Shown one piece after another: positions 1-9,651 of a DNA stretch of 64,000 nucleotides (within the stretch, counting starts at the first letter, position 1; every line of letters starts with the position of its first letter). The translations under genes and the position numbers were made by a program. Source of the DNA: Legionella steelei (GTDB lineage: Bacteria > Pseudomonadota > Gammaproteobacteria > Legionellales > Legionellaceae). The stretch spans positions 901,688 to 965,687 of the forward strand of contig NZ_LNYY01000019.1 of the NCBI RefSeq assembly GCF_001468005.1, read 5' to 3'. The notes below the pieces were generated by a model, which saw only the letters and a program-made list of their open reading frames with translations, ran no database searches and had not been told where the DNA came from.

Positions 1-1263
1 CATGTAATCTGCCAATTGCCTATGGGGAATAAGTCGCAAATTATCACTAGCAAAAGCATGGATTAAATAGTGTGATGCCTCAAGTCTATCTATTCCACGG
101 GTTGCTAAATAAAATAATGCGTCCTCATCCAATTGTCCAACTGTCGCCCCATGCGAACACAATACATCATCAGCAAAAATCTCTAGCTGCGGCTTGGTAT
201 CTATTTCTGCATTTGCTGAAAGCAACAGGTTTTTATTTTGTTGTTTGGCATCCGTATGTTGTGCATCTTTCGCAACAATCACCTTACCATTAAATACTGC
301 ACGCGAACGACCGGTGAGGATACCTTTATAATCCTGCTCGCTGCTGCAATAAGGTACTAGATGCTGTACCGTTGTATGATGGTCAACATGTTGTCCATCA
401 GCAGGAGCATAAATCCCATTCATCATGGAGTGTGCTTTTTCTTCTTGCAAATACAAACTAATATCGGAACGCACCCATTGCCCACCAAGGCTTAGAGAAT
501 GATTAGCAAACTCACTGCCAGCTAGTTGTTGTACAGATAAATGACCAAAGTGAAAAGCGGACTTACTCTCTCTTTGAATCGTACAATGTGTTAATTTTGC
601 TCCGGTACCAACCACCACCTCAGTGATTTTATTAGTCAAATAGCAACAATCAGCCAAACCTTGATAATCTTCAATGATTGTCGCTTGGCTGTTTGCTTCG
701 GCAATAATCAAATGGCGCAAATAAACCGCTTGATTCATGCGGTCTTGTATATGGGTTAGCGCGATAGGCTCTTCAATAACGACTCCTGCGGGAATATAAA
801 CCAACACGCCGCTGTGAATCATCGCTGTATTTAAATAATGAAAACCATGCTCTTGTTTTAAAATAGTACCTAAATAGGGTTTCAACAACTCAGGATACTG
901 AGCTAACGCTATGGATAAAGGAAGGACTAATACGCCCTTAGGTAGTGCTTTAGTCAGCTGCTCCTCACCGGATATACATCCGTTTTGGATCAATAAATTC
1001 TGCTTTATTGGCAAATCAAAGTATGCTTTCTCATCAAATGCCGCAGTCACAGAATCTTGAGAGCGCTCTACAACATCAGCACGCATAAAGGGTTGATTTA
1101 ATAAAGCATCAACACTGGTATATTTCCAATTTTCATCATGCCGTGTTGGAAAACCATGCCGACTCAGATCCATTAATGCTTTAGTTTGCAACTGGGCAAG
1201 CCAAGGCAAGCTAGAAACACTGGCTTTTGCCCGTTGTTGGTAAAAATCCACAATCTCGCTCAT
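1..1263 (-). CDS. sufD: SufD, Fe-S cluster scaffold subunit (3' end beyond window)
   Basis: Subunit of the SufBC2D scaffold that assembles Fe-S clusters in the cytosol. The minus-strand frame is open without stops from the ATG at 1263-1261 to the window edge, giving 421 codons, close to the full family length of about 420-430. Near the C-terminal end it carries the conserved SufB/SufD core features FADDVLCSHGATVGQ and then a DEDALFYLATRGI segment. It begins 2 bases after the sufC stop codon, so it is translated as part of the suf operon. sufS and later genes presumably follow outside the window. Confidence 0.95.
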   Translation of the reverse strand, partial: MSEIVDFYQQRAKASVSSLPWLAQLQTKALMDLSRHGFPTRHDENWKYTSVDALLNQPFMRADVVERSQDSVTAAFDEKAYFDLPIKQNLLIQNGCISGEEQLTKALPKGVLVLPLSIALAQYPELLKPYLGTILKQEHGFHYLNTAMIHSGVLVYIPAGVVIEEPIALTHIQDRMNQAVYLRHLIIAEANSQATIIEDYQGLADCCYLTNKITEVVVGTGAKLTHCTIQRESKSAFHFGHLSVQQLAGSEFANHSLSLGGQWVRSDISLYLQEEKAHSMMNGIYAPADGQHVDHHTTVQHLVPYCSSEQDYKGILTGRSRAVFNGKVIVAKDAQHTDAKQQNKNLLLSANAEIDTKPQLEIFADDVLCSHGATVGQLDEDALFYLATRGIDRLEASHYLIHAFASDNLRLIPHRQLADYM

Positions 1264-1265
1264 CA

Positions 1266-2012
1266 CTACACCGTTTCCTCAAGCCAGCTATACCCTTTTT
1301 TCTCTAATTCAAGTGCTAATGATTTATCGCCGGACATAATAATACGGCCATTGACCAACACATGAATAAAATCTGGCTCAATGTAATCAAGCAACCGCTG
1401 ATAATGCGTTACTAAAATAATAGAACGTTCTGGGGAACGCATCGCATTAACACCCTGAGAAATAATACGTAATGCATCAATATCCAAGCCTGAATCAGTT
1501 TCATCAAGGATAGCAAGCTTTGGTTCCAGTGCAGCCATCTGTAAAATTTCATTACGCTTTTTCTCACCGCCAGAAAACCCTTCGTTAATACTGCGGTATA
1601 AAAAGCTTTCATCCATTTCCAGTAACTGACATTTCTCGCGAATGAAACTCAGAAACTCAATCGCATCTAATGTATTTTTCCCCTGGCCTTTACGTACTGC
1701 ATTAACAGACGCTTTGAGAAAGTTAACGTTGGTAACACCTGGTATTTCTACAGGATATTGAAACGATAAAAAGACACCCGCACGCGCTCGCTCTTCAGGC
1801 GCTAGGGGTGATAAGTCTTTGCCTAGATAGCTGATTTCTCCACCAGTCATGCGATAAGAAGGATGACCAGCTAATACTTTAGACAGAGTACTTTTTCCCG
1901 AACCATTAGGCCCCATAATGGCATGAACTTCACCCGCATTTACTTGAAGATTAATGCCTTTTAAAATGGCTTGCTCATTTACTTCAACATTTAAGTCTTT
2001 AATTTCTAACAT
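1266..2012 (-). CDS. sufC: SufC, ABC-type ATPase of the Fe-S assembly complex
   Basis: Cytosolic ATPase that drives the SufBC2D scaffold. The 248-residue protein has an intact Walker A (GPNGSGKST, residues 34-42), the SufC-type signature FSGGE (146-150, followed by KKRNE) and Walker B AILDETD (167-173). Length matches the family. The gene sits between sufB and sufD with gaps of 1 and 2 bases, so translational coupling is likely. Confidence 0.97.
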   Translation of the reverse strand: MLEIKDLNVEVNEQAILKGINLQVNAGEVHAIMGPNGSGKSTLSKVLAGHPSYRMTGGEISYLGKDLSPLAPEERARAGVFLSFQYPVEIPGVTNVNFLKASVNAVRKGQGKNTLDAIEFLSFIREKCQLLEMDESFLYRSINEGFSGGEKKRNEILQMAALEPKLAILDETDSGLDIDALRIISQGVNAMRSPERSIILVTHYQRLLDYIEPDFIHVLVNGRIIMSGDKSLALELEKKGYSWLEETV

Positions 2013-2013
2013 A

Positions 2014-3462
2014 TTAGCCTACTGCCCCTTCTAAACTCAGACCTAGCAATTTAGTTGCTTCCACCGCAAACTCCATAGGTAATTCTTTTAATACCTGTTT
2101 ACAAAAACCATTTACAATCATCGACACAGCATCCTCTGTATCAATTCCTCGTTGCTGGCAATAAAACAATTGCTCTTCGCTGATCTTTGAAGTCGTTGCC
2201 TCATGTTCTACTTGTGCTGTAGGGTTTTTGACCTCTATATACGGAAAAGTATGTGCAGAACATTCAGAACCCATAAGCATAGAATCACATTGAGTGTAAT
2301 TACGCGCATTTGTCGCTGTTGGTGCAATACGCACCAAACCACGATAAGCATTATGTGCACGTCCCGCACTGATTCCTTTGGAAATAATGGTTGAACGCGT
2401 GTTTTTACCAATATGAACCATTTTCGTGCCTGTATCAGCTTGTTGATAGTTATTGGTTAAAGCAACAGAGTAAAATTCGCCCACGGAATCATCCCCTTGT
2501 AAAATCACACTAGGATATTTCCAAGTAATCGCCGAACCTGTTTCAATTTGCGTCCAGGAGATTTTAGACCGTTTACCACGGCACGCCCCACGCTTAGTCA
2601 CAAAATTATAAATACCCCCTTTTCCTTCCTTATCACCAGGATACCAATTTTGGACTGTGGAATATTTAATTTGCGCCCCATCCAAAGCAACCAGCTCGAC
2701 CACTGCGGCATGCAATTGATTTTCATCGCGCATAGGTGCGGTACACCCTTCAAGATAAGAAACGTAACTGTCCACATCCGCAACAATCAAGGTACGTTCG
2801 AATTGCCCTGTAGACGCCGCATTAATACGGAAATAAGTAGATAGCTCCATAGGACAACGTACCCCTTTGGGTATGTAAACAAAAGAGCCATCACTAAAAA
2901 CAGCAGAATTCAAAGCTGCATAAAAATTATCACGATAAGGTACTACTGAACCCAAATATTGCATGACCAATTCAGGGTATTTATGTACTGCCTCAGAAAT
3001 AGGACAAAAAATGACGCCTTTTTCAGCGAGTTTGGCTTTAAATGTCGTAGCGACAGAAACGCTATCAAACACAGCATCTACGGCAACACCTGCCAGCATT
3101 TCTTGTTCCCTTAAAGGAATGCCCAATTTCTCATATGTTCTTAGTAATTCGGGGTCCACTTCATCCAGACTTTTGGGTGCATCTTTTTTCATTTTAGGCG
3201 CTGAATAATAAGAAAGTGCCTGATAATCCACTGGTGGATAATGCACACTGGACCATTGGGGAGGAGACATGGTTAACCAATGCCTATAAGCTTTTAAACG
3301 CCACTCAAGTAAAAACTCTGGTTCACCCTTCACTGCGGATAAACGGCGAATTACCTCTTCATCCAGCCCGGGCTCAAAAGTATCTACTTCAATGTCCGTT
3401 GTAAACCCATGTTGATATTCTCTATCGAGCAGAGAATTAATTTGCTCACTGCTTTTAGCCAC
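2014..3462 (-). CDS. sufB: SufB, Fe-S cluster scaffold subunit
   Basis: Core scaffold protein of the SUF pathway. A longer reading from the ATG at 3504 is possible (496 aa), but I prefer the GTG at 3462-3460: it has GGAG six bases upstream, gives 482 residues, and shortens the overlap with the upstream regulator gene from 50 to 8 bases. The conserved C-terminal half contains the [19 protein letters not shown] and [16 protein letters not shown] segments typical of SufB. It is followed directly by sufC and sufD. Confidence 0.95.
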   Translation of the reverse strand: MAKSSEQINSLLDREYQHGFTTDIEVDTFEPGLDEEVIRRLSAVKGEPEFLLEWRLKAYRHWLTMSPPQWSSVHYPPVDYQALSYYSAPKMKKDAPKSLDEVDPELLRTYEKLGIPLREQEMLAGVAVDAVFDSVSVATTFKAKLAEKGVIFCPISEAVHKYPELVMQYLGSVVPYRDNFYAALNSAVFSDGSFVYIPKGVRCPMELSTYFRINAASTGQFERTLIVADVDSYVSYLEGCTAPMRDENQLHAAVVELVALDGAQIKYSTVQNWYPGDKEGKGGIYNFVTKRGACRGKRSKISWTQIETGSAITWKYPSVILQGDDSVGEFYSVALTNNYQQADTGTKMVHIGKNTRSTIISKGISAGRAHNAYRGLVRIAPTATNARNYTQCDSMLMGSECSAHTFPYIEVKNPTAQVEHEATTSKISEEQLFYCQQRGIDTEDAVSMIVNGFCKQVLKELPMEFAVEATKLLGLSLEGAVG

Positions 3463-3916
3463 GATTAACTCCACTTGCCAATTGTCGAACTCGCTCCACA
3501 TCATGTGCTTGTAACGTTGGTTTAGCCAGAGTCGCTAAACTGACACTATCCAAAGCCGTTTCAATTGCTTGGCTAATCAATCGCCAATTACCCTGAATCG
3601 TACAAACATCTTGTAACGAACACTCATTAGGTTGTAAACGACACTCTGTGAAACCACGATGTTCTTCCAATGCAAAAATTATTTGCGACACTGAAATCTC
3701 AGTTGCAGGTCGTCGCAATCGATATCCTCCAGTCACTCCACGCACCGAAGTTAACAAACCTGCGCTCGTCAAACGTTTTAAAATTTTACTTACCGTAGGT
3801 ACAGTCAGATGAGTATGTAATGCAATATCACGAGCATTACATAATTCTTGCGCGTGTCTGGCGAGATAAACCATCACAACTGTTCCATAATCGGCCAACT
3901 TGCTGATGCGCAGCAT
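3455..3916 (-). CDS. Rrf2-family regulator of the SUF system (IscR/SufR-like)
   Basis: Transcription factor of 153 residues with an N-terminal winged helix (about 1-70, including [12 protein letters not shown]) and three cysteines at 92, 99 and 105. These match the Fe-S-binding cysteines of IscR (normally C-x5-C-x5-C); here the first gap is six residues. Its position as first gene of sufBCD supports autoregulation and control of the operon by Fe-S status. Its stop codon overlaps the sufB start by 8 bases. It matches the family called SUF system Fe-S cluster assembly regulator; an IscR-type name would also be defensible. Confidence 0.9.
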   Translation of the reverse strand: MLRISKLADYGTVVMVYLARHAQELCNARDIALHTHLTVPTVSKILKRLTSAGLLTSVRGVTGGYRLRRPATEISVSQIIFALEEHRGFTECRLQPNECSLQDVCTIQGNWRLISQAIETALDSVSLATLAKPTLQAHDVERVRQLASGVNRG

Positions 3917-3938
3917 AACACCTCAAAATCGAATAATC

Positions 3939-4022
3939 TAGTACTAAATAAGTCTTAATTAGAGACAAAAAACCGGCTTAATTACTTTTTTATCTATATT
4001 ATAAATATAGTACCAAATTAGT
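3939..4022 (-). promoter_or_regulatory. suf operon promoter with two candidate operator repeats
   Basis: Two near-identical 15-mers, TAGTACTAAATAAGT (3939-3953) and TAGTACCAAATTAGT (4008-4022), share 13 of 15 bases and start 69 bases apart. Between them, on the minus strand, lies a consensus TATAAT (-10) at 4003-3998. The distal copy would overlap the -35 region and the proximal one the 5' leader. This is a plausible layout for autoregulation by the Rrf2 protein, but binding is inferred only. Confidence 0.4.
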
Positions 4023-4137
4023 TCTATATCTGGCAAACACGAATAGTACCTTATTGTTAAGGAATGATGCAAATAAATTATTCAGATTCAGTCTTAAAGT
4101 GTGGCCTAGGTTCGGCATGAACAGGGCTGAATTTGCT

Positions 4138-4214
4138 GTAGGTTGGGCCTTGGCCCAACATTTCCTTAAATGCAAATATACTATAGTCTTTTGTTGGGCC
4201 AAGGCCCAACCTAC
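4138..4214. repeat. Pair of self-palindromic 23-mers in perfect inverted repeat
   Basis: The 23 bases at 4138-4160 contain the palindrome TTGGGCCTTGGCCCAA, and 4192-4214 is their exact reverse complement, with 31 bases between them. Each arm can fold alone or with the other. This is typical of a mobile REP-type intergenic repeat. It lies between the divergent suf and icmH promoters. No second copy of the complete element was found in the window. Confidence 0.8.
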
Positions 4215-4274
4215 ATTTTATTTATTCAGCTCATTATCCATGTAAGAGATTCCCATATCATCGAGCGTGATCAC

Positions 4275-4304
4275 TTGAACTCTGCGCGTTATATAACGTA
4301 TCAT
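4275..4304 (+). promoter_or_regulatory. icmH: Possible icmH-icmF promoter
   Basis: TTGAAC at 4275-4280 and TATCAT at 4299-4304 are separated by 18 bases, about 70 bases before the icmH start codon. The match to a sigma-70 promoter is moderate. The rest of the 457-base gap between the suf regulator and icmH holds the suf promoter and the palindromic repeat. Confidence 0.3.
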
Positions 4305-4373
4305 CTTCTTTTTACATTAGAGTGTTTGCACTACGATTTCATGCTTGAATCAAGACCCATTAGGAGCACGACC

Positions 4374-5162
4374 ATGACAGTTGCGCATTATCCAGCCTCA
4401 CTGGTCAGCAGTCACCTTGTAAATTCGGGATCCATGCTTGCCCCGCAAGGTTACTATCGCTCAAAATTATTCATTGCTCCATTTTCTAATAATGCCTTGG
4501 TTGCTGCAGCAGGCCCTCTATTATCGCTATTAGAGCGGCTTTGTCTTAGTCCGTCACTCCCTGCTATTGAGAATATCAGAGACAACATTGAGCATGAATT
4601 ACTTGCTTTTCAAAGCAAAATGGATGCATCGAAATATCCCGCGGACTTTGCTGCGATTGCCTATTATTTAATGTCAGCAACCATAGACGAAATAATTGGT
4701 AAAAACTACATGCGCGTCTATCAAATTAGCGCTGAATTTAAAGCATTTACCCCACTAACGAATGATGATGCGCAACCGCAACATCGTTTTTTTGAAATCC
4801 TTAATTACATTAAGGAGCGGCCAAATCAATACCTAGACCTTATTGAGTTGGTTTATTTTTTCCTGATTGTAGGTTTTGAAGGCCATTATCATCTCAAGGC
4901 TGATGGACGACAGGCTTTAGATAATTACATTGAGGACCTTTATCAAATAATCCAACAAAATCGGTTTAATCAACCACGCCGCTTATTTAATGAAAACCCG
5001 ATACCCCAAATAGTTAAAAAAAATTATAAAGCCGTCATAATAACGCTGATTTCTGCGGTTGCTGTAGTAGCACTTGCTTTTTTTACTAGCCAATATTTAT
5101 TGGAGAATAAAGCAAAAACCGTTTTATTTGGACATACCCAACTTGCTCTTCTGGATAGCTAA
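4374..5162 (+). CDS. icmH: IcmH/DotU, Dot/Icm type IVB secretion inner-membrane protein
   Basis: Partner of IcmF. In Legionella the pair stabilises the Dot/Icm core complex and helps place it at the cell pole (published family knowledge). I chose the ATG at 4374, with AGGAG eight bases upstream, giving 262 residues; the frame extends further upstream but without a good ribosome site. A DotU/TssL-type cytoplasmic helical domain fills the first about 215 residues, followed by one membrane helix at about 220-243 and a short C-terminal tail, as in other DotU proteins. Its TAA overlaps the icmF ATG by one base (TAATG). Confidence 0.93.
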   Translation: MTVAHYPASLVSSHLVNSGSMLAPQGYYRSKLFIAPFSNNALVAAAGPLLSLLERLCLSPSLPAIENIRDNIEHELLAFQSKMDASKYPADFAAIAYYLMSATIDEIIGKNYMRVYQISAEFKAFTPLTNDDAQPQHRFFEILNYIKERPNQYLDLIELVYFFLIVGFEGHYHLKADGRQALDNYIEDLYQIIQQNRFNQPRRLFNENPIPQIVKKNYKAVIITLISAVAVVALAFFTSQYLLENKAKTVLFGHTQLALLDS

Positions 5163-8083
5163 TGGACAACTCGTTACGCGCATTATGTGATGCTATAAAA
5201 AAAATACTTTCACAATTAAAACCACAAAGCAATCCACTGTCTTTTGTAGTAATTACCGGTAGAAACGCCCAAGGTAAATCGGCCATATTAAAACAAAGCA
5301 ATATGGAAGAAATACCCGTTTTCAGCGAGCAACATGCAAAAATTTATTTCAACCAGAAAGGCATCATCATTGAGCTTGGCGAAAGCTGGCTGACCAACAG
5401 CAAAACCTTATTACAAGCTACGCTGAAGCAATTAAACCGCTGCAACGCCCATCTAAAAATTACTGGCCTTGTTTTATGCATTGATGTAAACGAATTACTT
5501 ATTGCCGATTCAGGACAATTTGCAGAACATAAAAAAGCACATCTGCAATTGTTAGAACGATTTGGAGCCAATCTAGGTTACTCCGTCAATCTTGCATTAA
5601 TATTTACCAAAATGGATACCCTCGCAGGCTTCACCGAATTTTATCAAGCAGACCATGCAACGGATTTATCGAAACCTCTAGGGTTTTCACTCGATTGTAG
5701 AAATGAGCTAAAGAAAAAAATAGAAGCCTATTCATTACAATTCAACCAACTTATAGAACAAATTGGTCAGCAAGTAATTAATAAAATGCACCCTGCTCGC
5801 TCAACCATGAGACGCAGTTTAATTCGGGAGTTTCCATTGCAGGTGGCGAGTTTACGAGCCCCTATTCAAGCATTAATCCAAGGGATCTCTCCTAAGCTCT
5901 TTAATTTACATTCCGTTTATTTTAGCAGTGCAGAGCAAGGCGGCGTGAGCATTGATCGCCTAAATAAAAAAATTCAACATGAATACGCCTTAATCGTGCA
6001 AGATACCTTCCCTCAAGCTACAAATTTCAGGGCTTATTTTGTTGAAGGCGCATTAAGAACTATTCAGGAACACTGCAGCCAGGTCCCGCAGACTAGACGA
6101 TTTTCGCAAAAACCCATTATTGCCGCGACTGCAAGTATTGCCGGTATCAGTTTACTCCTCTTAAGCTACAACCATTACAAAACAGCGCATCTCCTGGATG
6201 CAGCAAGTAAAGAGTTACTGGCTTACGATATCCTCAAGAGTCAAAAAAATAAAGAAAAGCAGGCGCTTTATCATTTATCTAATGCCGCCAAAACAATGAA
6301 TAACATTCCGAGTAACTCCTTATCACTGCCCACAGTACACCAATTAAAATCTAACTTGCACCACAATGCCCAAAATCGCCTGCATGGTGAGTTTTTACCT
6401 TCATTAACTTATGAATTAGAAGAGGTAATCAATAATCCAGGGAATACACCTATTGTGCGCTATAACGCGTTGAAAATTTACTTGATGCTTAGCCAGCCAG
6501 AACACTTTTCAGCAATGCAAGTACAAGATTGGTTTGCCGCACAATGGAAAAATCAACCGGAACCTGCTTTAAAGAAACAATTAGCACTGCTTAAACTTCT
6601 GTTAAGTAAACCTCCTAAAAATATCATTGTGAAGCAACAGATAATTAGTGATGCCAGAAACTATTTAAATGCATTACCCAGCAGTTATCTCTATTACTCC
6701 ATCGCCAAAGAGTTTTTCCCGACGGCAAAACAAAAAATTGAGGTTAATGGTTTTGTATTGGCAACCAGCGAGCTGCCCGTTTACTTTACCCGCGCAGGCT
6801 TTAATGACGTGATGCAAAGGATTCCTGATATTAGCCATAGCCTACAACAGGAAAACTGGATACTTGCACGCAATGATTCAGTTCAGTTACAGGAAATGAT
6901 AACTCAAGCGTATTGCTTTGATTATGTTACCTGGTGGCAAACATTCATGCGTAAATCGCAACCGTTACATTACCAGGATTATCAAGCAGGACGACAAATA
7001 GTTAAAAACGTTGAGCAATCTCATGCACTGAGTAAAATAATCAGCTTAATTCAACAAGAAACTAAAGCAGATCTATCCAATAACGCATCCCCCTTTAATC
7101 ATTCTATAGCCAATCAGTTTACTGATTTAAACTTAATGAGTCATTCCAGCACTAAAGAACTTGATCTAAAAATCGTTGATTTAGAACGCTTTATTTCAAC
7201 TTTATCTATGATAAATGATGGTGGTAAAACTGCGTTTAATATTATTAGAACACGCTTTGCCAGTGATAGTGCGTCCGATCCAGTCAGTTTGCTTTACAAC
7301 CAAGCGCGACAATTACCTGAGCCATTAAGTACGTGGACAAAACAATTAGCAAGCGACACCTGGGGCATTTTAATCAAAGACAGCCGTCAATATATCAACC
7401 AACAATGGCAACAAACTGTTTATAGAGAATTCCAAACCACTATTGCCAAACGCTATCCTTTTGACACATCACAACCAGAAGAAATAGCAATTAATGATTT
7501 TAATCATTTCTTTTCTACTCATGGTGCATTGAACACATTTACTGAAAATTTTGTGAAACCCTTTTTAGATGTATCCAGTGCAGAATGGAAACCTAAAGCA
7601 GTCAATGATTCGGTATTACCCATCGCGACAGAAACATTAGATGCACTCATACGAGCCAATATTATTACCAATATGTTCTTCCCTGATCATGGTGAAGAAA
7701 GCAAAATTGATTTTAGTTTACAAAAAATCAGCCTTGACCCCGTAGTCGCTAATCTAGAACTTCAAATTGGCAGTATCAAATTAACAGACAATCAAGGAAG
7801 TGATTCTCTAACCCGGTTTACCTGGCCACTACCTAATGCAAAACTTGCACTGGATTCCATTGAAGGCAATCATTATGAGCTTGCAGAACAAGGAGCCTGG
7901 GCCTTATTTAAACTGCTAGAAAAAGTAAATGTTCTGGTTGATGAGCAAGACAGCTCCAACTTGCAAATTCTCTTTGAAATTAACAGTAATTCAGGACGTT
8001 ACTTATTAAAAACAAATAATCAAGTAAATCCCTTCACTCCAGGAATATTGAATGGCTTTACATTGCGTGACTCTATAGTCTAG
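5162..8083 (+). CDS. icmF: IcmF, Dot/Icm type IVB secretion protein
   Basis: Large inner-membrane protein of 973 residues, the length I know for L. pneumophila IcmF. It works with IcmH/DotU and is homologous to TssM of type VI secretion. An intact P-loop, GRNAQGKS, lies at residues 33-40, so nucleotide binding may be retained. One clear membrane helix follows at about 316-335, then a long mostly helical region and a beta-rich C-terminus. Co-translation with icmH is indicated by the one-base overlap. In L. pneumophila these genes lie beside icmB/tphA; here they are flanked by suf and unrelated genes. Confidence 0.95.
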   Translation: MDNSLRALCDAIKKILSQLKPQSNPLSFVVITGRNAQGKSAILKQSNMEEIPVFSEQHAKIYFNQKGIIIELGESWLTNSKTLLQATLKQLNRCNAHLKITGLVLCIDVNELLIADSGQFAEHKKAHLQLLERFGANLGYSVNLALIFTKMDTLAGFTEFYQADHATDLSKPLGFSLDCRNELKKKIEAYSLQFNQLIEQIGQQVINKMHPARSTMRRSLIREFPLQVASLRAPIQALIQGISPKLFNLHSVYFSSAEQGGVSIDRLNKKIQHEYALIVQDTFPQATNFRAYFVEGALRTIQEHCSQVPQTRRFSQKPIIAATASIAGISLLLLSYNHYKTAHLLDAASKELLAYDILKSQKNKEKQALYHLSNAAKTMNNIPSNSLSLPTVHQLKSNLHHNAQNRLHGEFLPSLTYELEEVINNPGNTPIVRYNALKIYLMLSQPEHFSAMQVQDWFAAQWKNQPEPALKKQLALLKLLLSKPPKNIIVKQQIISDARNYLNALPSSYLYYSIAKEFFPTAKQKIEVNGFVLATSELPVYFTRAGFNDVMQRIPDISHSLQQENWILARNDSVQLQEMITQAYCFDYVTWWQTFMRKSQPLHYQDYQAGRQIVKNVEQSHALSKIISLIQQETKADLSNNASPFNHSIANQFTDLNLMSHSSTKELDLKIVDLERFISTLSMINDGGKTAFNIIRTRFASDSASDPVSLLYNQARQLPEPLSTWTKQLASDTWGILIKDSRQYINQQWQQTVYREFQTTIAKRYPFDTSQPEEIAINDFNHFFSTHGALNTFTENFVKPFLDVSSAEWKPKAVNDSVLPIATETLDALIRANIITNMFFPDHGEESKIDFSLQKISLDPVVANLELQIGSIKLTDNQGSDSLTRFTWPLPNAKLALDSIEGNHYELAEQGAWALFKLLEKVNVLVDEQDSSNLQILFEINSNSGRYLLKTNNQVNPFTPGILNGFTLRDSIV

Positions 8084-8186
8084 CTTTACAGGAAGTATGC
8101 TTGAATCTTGACCAAAGGTTCAAGCATGAGCAAATACCTTCAAAACGCACTCGTTAACCATTTATTTCTAATCGCATCGAAGCGGA

Positions 8187-8537
8187 TTATTGCGGAACGC
8201 TTTTAAAAGCAATTGCTTCATGAATCAGTGTTTTTGCATTGGATTTTTCAAGACTTTTATCCCACTTAGGGTATACTCTCATATATTCTTCTAAAAGATC
8301 AAACCCGATATTGCCACAAAGATAACTCTTGGTAGCATGTAAAACCGATACTTTATCCGCATATAGTTGCATCCTTGGATATTTTTCCTTTTGCTGCTTG
8401 CAATGTATTATTTCCTCGTCAATACGACTCACTAAGGCCTGGAGTTGAATTGAAACTTCTGACTCCGCAATTTTTTTTTGCAGCGCGTGCGCAGAAGCAA
8501 CGAAACGTTCACCCCCATCTTTTTGATGCTCAAACAT
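8187..8537 (-). CDS. Hypothetical protein, 116 aa, helical
   Basis: I do not recognise this gene. It is convergent with icmF and has a good ribosome site (GGGAG, six bases before the ATG at 8537), which supports expression. The protein is soluble, charged and probably all-helical, with no signal peptide or membrane segment and two non-adjacent cysteines. A coiled-coil-like stretch is likely around residues 20-60. Secretion by Dot/Icm is possible because of the neighbours, but nothing in the sequence shows it. Confidence 0.6.
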   Translation of the reverse strand: MFEHQKDGGERFVASAHALQKKIAESEVSIQLQALVSRIDEEIIHCKQQKEKYPRMQLYADKVSVLHATKSYLCGNIGFDLLEEYMRVYPKWDKSLEKSNAKTLIHEAIAFKSVPQ

Positions 8538-8727
8538 AATCAACTCCCTATGATTTAGATAAAGTAGGAATTAGCTACCTTGGATTTTAGGCCATCCTAT
8601 TTTCATGAGCCTGCATTTTAAAAGCGTCCAATTTTTTAATTATAGCTAAAATTTTAGCAACAAAGAGGCAGATTTATTTGAATTCATATATACTCTTAAT
8701 CTCTATTGAATAAGAAAGGTCAATGCT

Positions 8728-9564
8728 ATGCGTACGTTTATTTCCTATTTGCTTATTACATTATTAAGTTTTGGACTGTTTATTAACGAAGCCTCTGCCA
8801 AACGTTTTGGTGCAGGTAGAAGTTTTGGTATACAGCGCTCACAAAGTGCTCTGTCCCCCAATAAAGTACAGAAATCCAGTGTTATGGGGCAAAGCACAAA
8901 AAATCCAAGCAGATGGGGTGGAATACTCAGTGGTTTATTAATTGGCGGCTTGCTTACCAGTTTATTTATGGGACATGGTCTTGGTACCGGGATCCTAACA
9001 TGGTTAATTTTAGGAGCGGCCATTTTCTTTATTGTCGGTTTTTTCCGCAAAAGAATGCAACCTGGTTTTCAATCAGGACAAGGGCAAAACCGCTCATTTA
9101 ACCAAAGTCCTTTTAGTAACTTTAACCAGTCATTCAATAGCAGCTCCATGGGTGCTTCTGGTAATGCCGATAATGACGTTGCCGAATATCCTGCAGGCTT
9201 TGTACCAGAAACCTTTTTGCGTGAAGCCAAGGTGACATTTAATCGCTTGCAAGCGGCGTACGATCAAAAAAATCTTCAGGATTTGGGCGAATTCACCGCA
9301 CCTGAAGTATTTGCAGAAATCAAAATGCAACTGGATGAGCGGGGTGATGCACCCAATAAAACAGACGTCATCACTTTAGAGGCCGAATTACTAGATGTTT
9401 CAAGACAATCTAATTCTCTAATTGCGAGCGTTCGATTTACTGGCTCTATTAAAGAAAATGATGAGCCTATAAGCCCGCTTGATGAAATTTGGCATTTTCG
9501 TCAATTCTCTAATAGCCCTCAATGGGTTGTCGGCGGAATCCAACAAGACGTATTTCAACCTTAA
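8728..9564 (+). CDS. Tim44-like domain protein, exported and membrane-anchored
   Basis: Protein of 278 residues with a signal peptide ending at about ASA (22-24). A low-complexity Ser/Asn/Gln-rich region follows, with one or two membrane helices at about 70-107, another Gln/Asn/Phe-rich linker, and a C-terminal domain (about 155-278) that resembles the Tim44 fold (EFTAPEVFAEIKMQLDERG ... VRFTGSIKE ... EIWHFRQ). Bacterial Tim44-domain proteins are membrane-associated, with largely unknown function. The gene stands alone; AAGG lies 8-11 bases upstream of its ATG. Confidence 0.8.
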   Translation: MRTFISYLLITLLSFGLFINEASAKRFGAGRSFGIQRSQSALSPNKVQKSSVMGQSTKNPSRWGGILSGLLIGGLLTSLFMGHGLGTGILTWLILGAAIFFIVGFFRKRMQPGFQSGQGQNRSFNQSPFSNFNQSFNSSSMGASGNADNDVAEYPAGFVPETFLREAKVTFNRLQAAYDQKNLQDLGEFTAPEVFAEIKMQLDERGDAPNKTDVITLEAELLDVSRQSNSLIASVRFTGSIKENDEPISPLDEIWHFRQFSNSPQWVVGGIQQDVFQP

Positions 9565-9578
9565 CCTGTGTAGTGTAA

Positions 9579-9598
9579 GCTGGGCTGTTAAGCCCAGC
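9579..9598. repeat. Palindromic hairpin, 8-bp stem
   Basis: GCTGGGCT-gtta-AGCCCAGC lies between the converging Tim44-like and diguanylate cyclase genes. There is no T-run directly after it, so it may be a repeat remnant rather than an intrinsic terminator. Confidence 0.5.
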
Positions 9599-9651
9599 GC
9601 ACATTTATTCAGTTATTTTGCCTCTTAGCTCCAAAAAAATACAATCGCAAA

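Noticed and set aside
72-293. 73-codon plus-strand frame at the left edge
   Set aside because: Antisense to sufD, whose own frame is open and conserved over this stretch.
3999-4245. Short frames on both strands upstream of icmH
   Set aside because: Created by the palindromic repeat; the two translations mirror each other.
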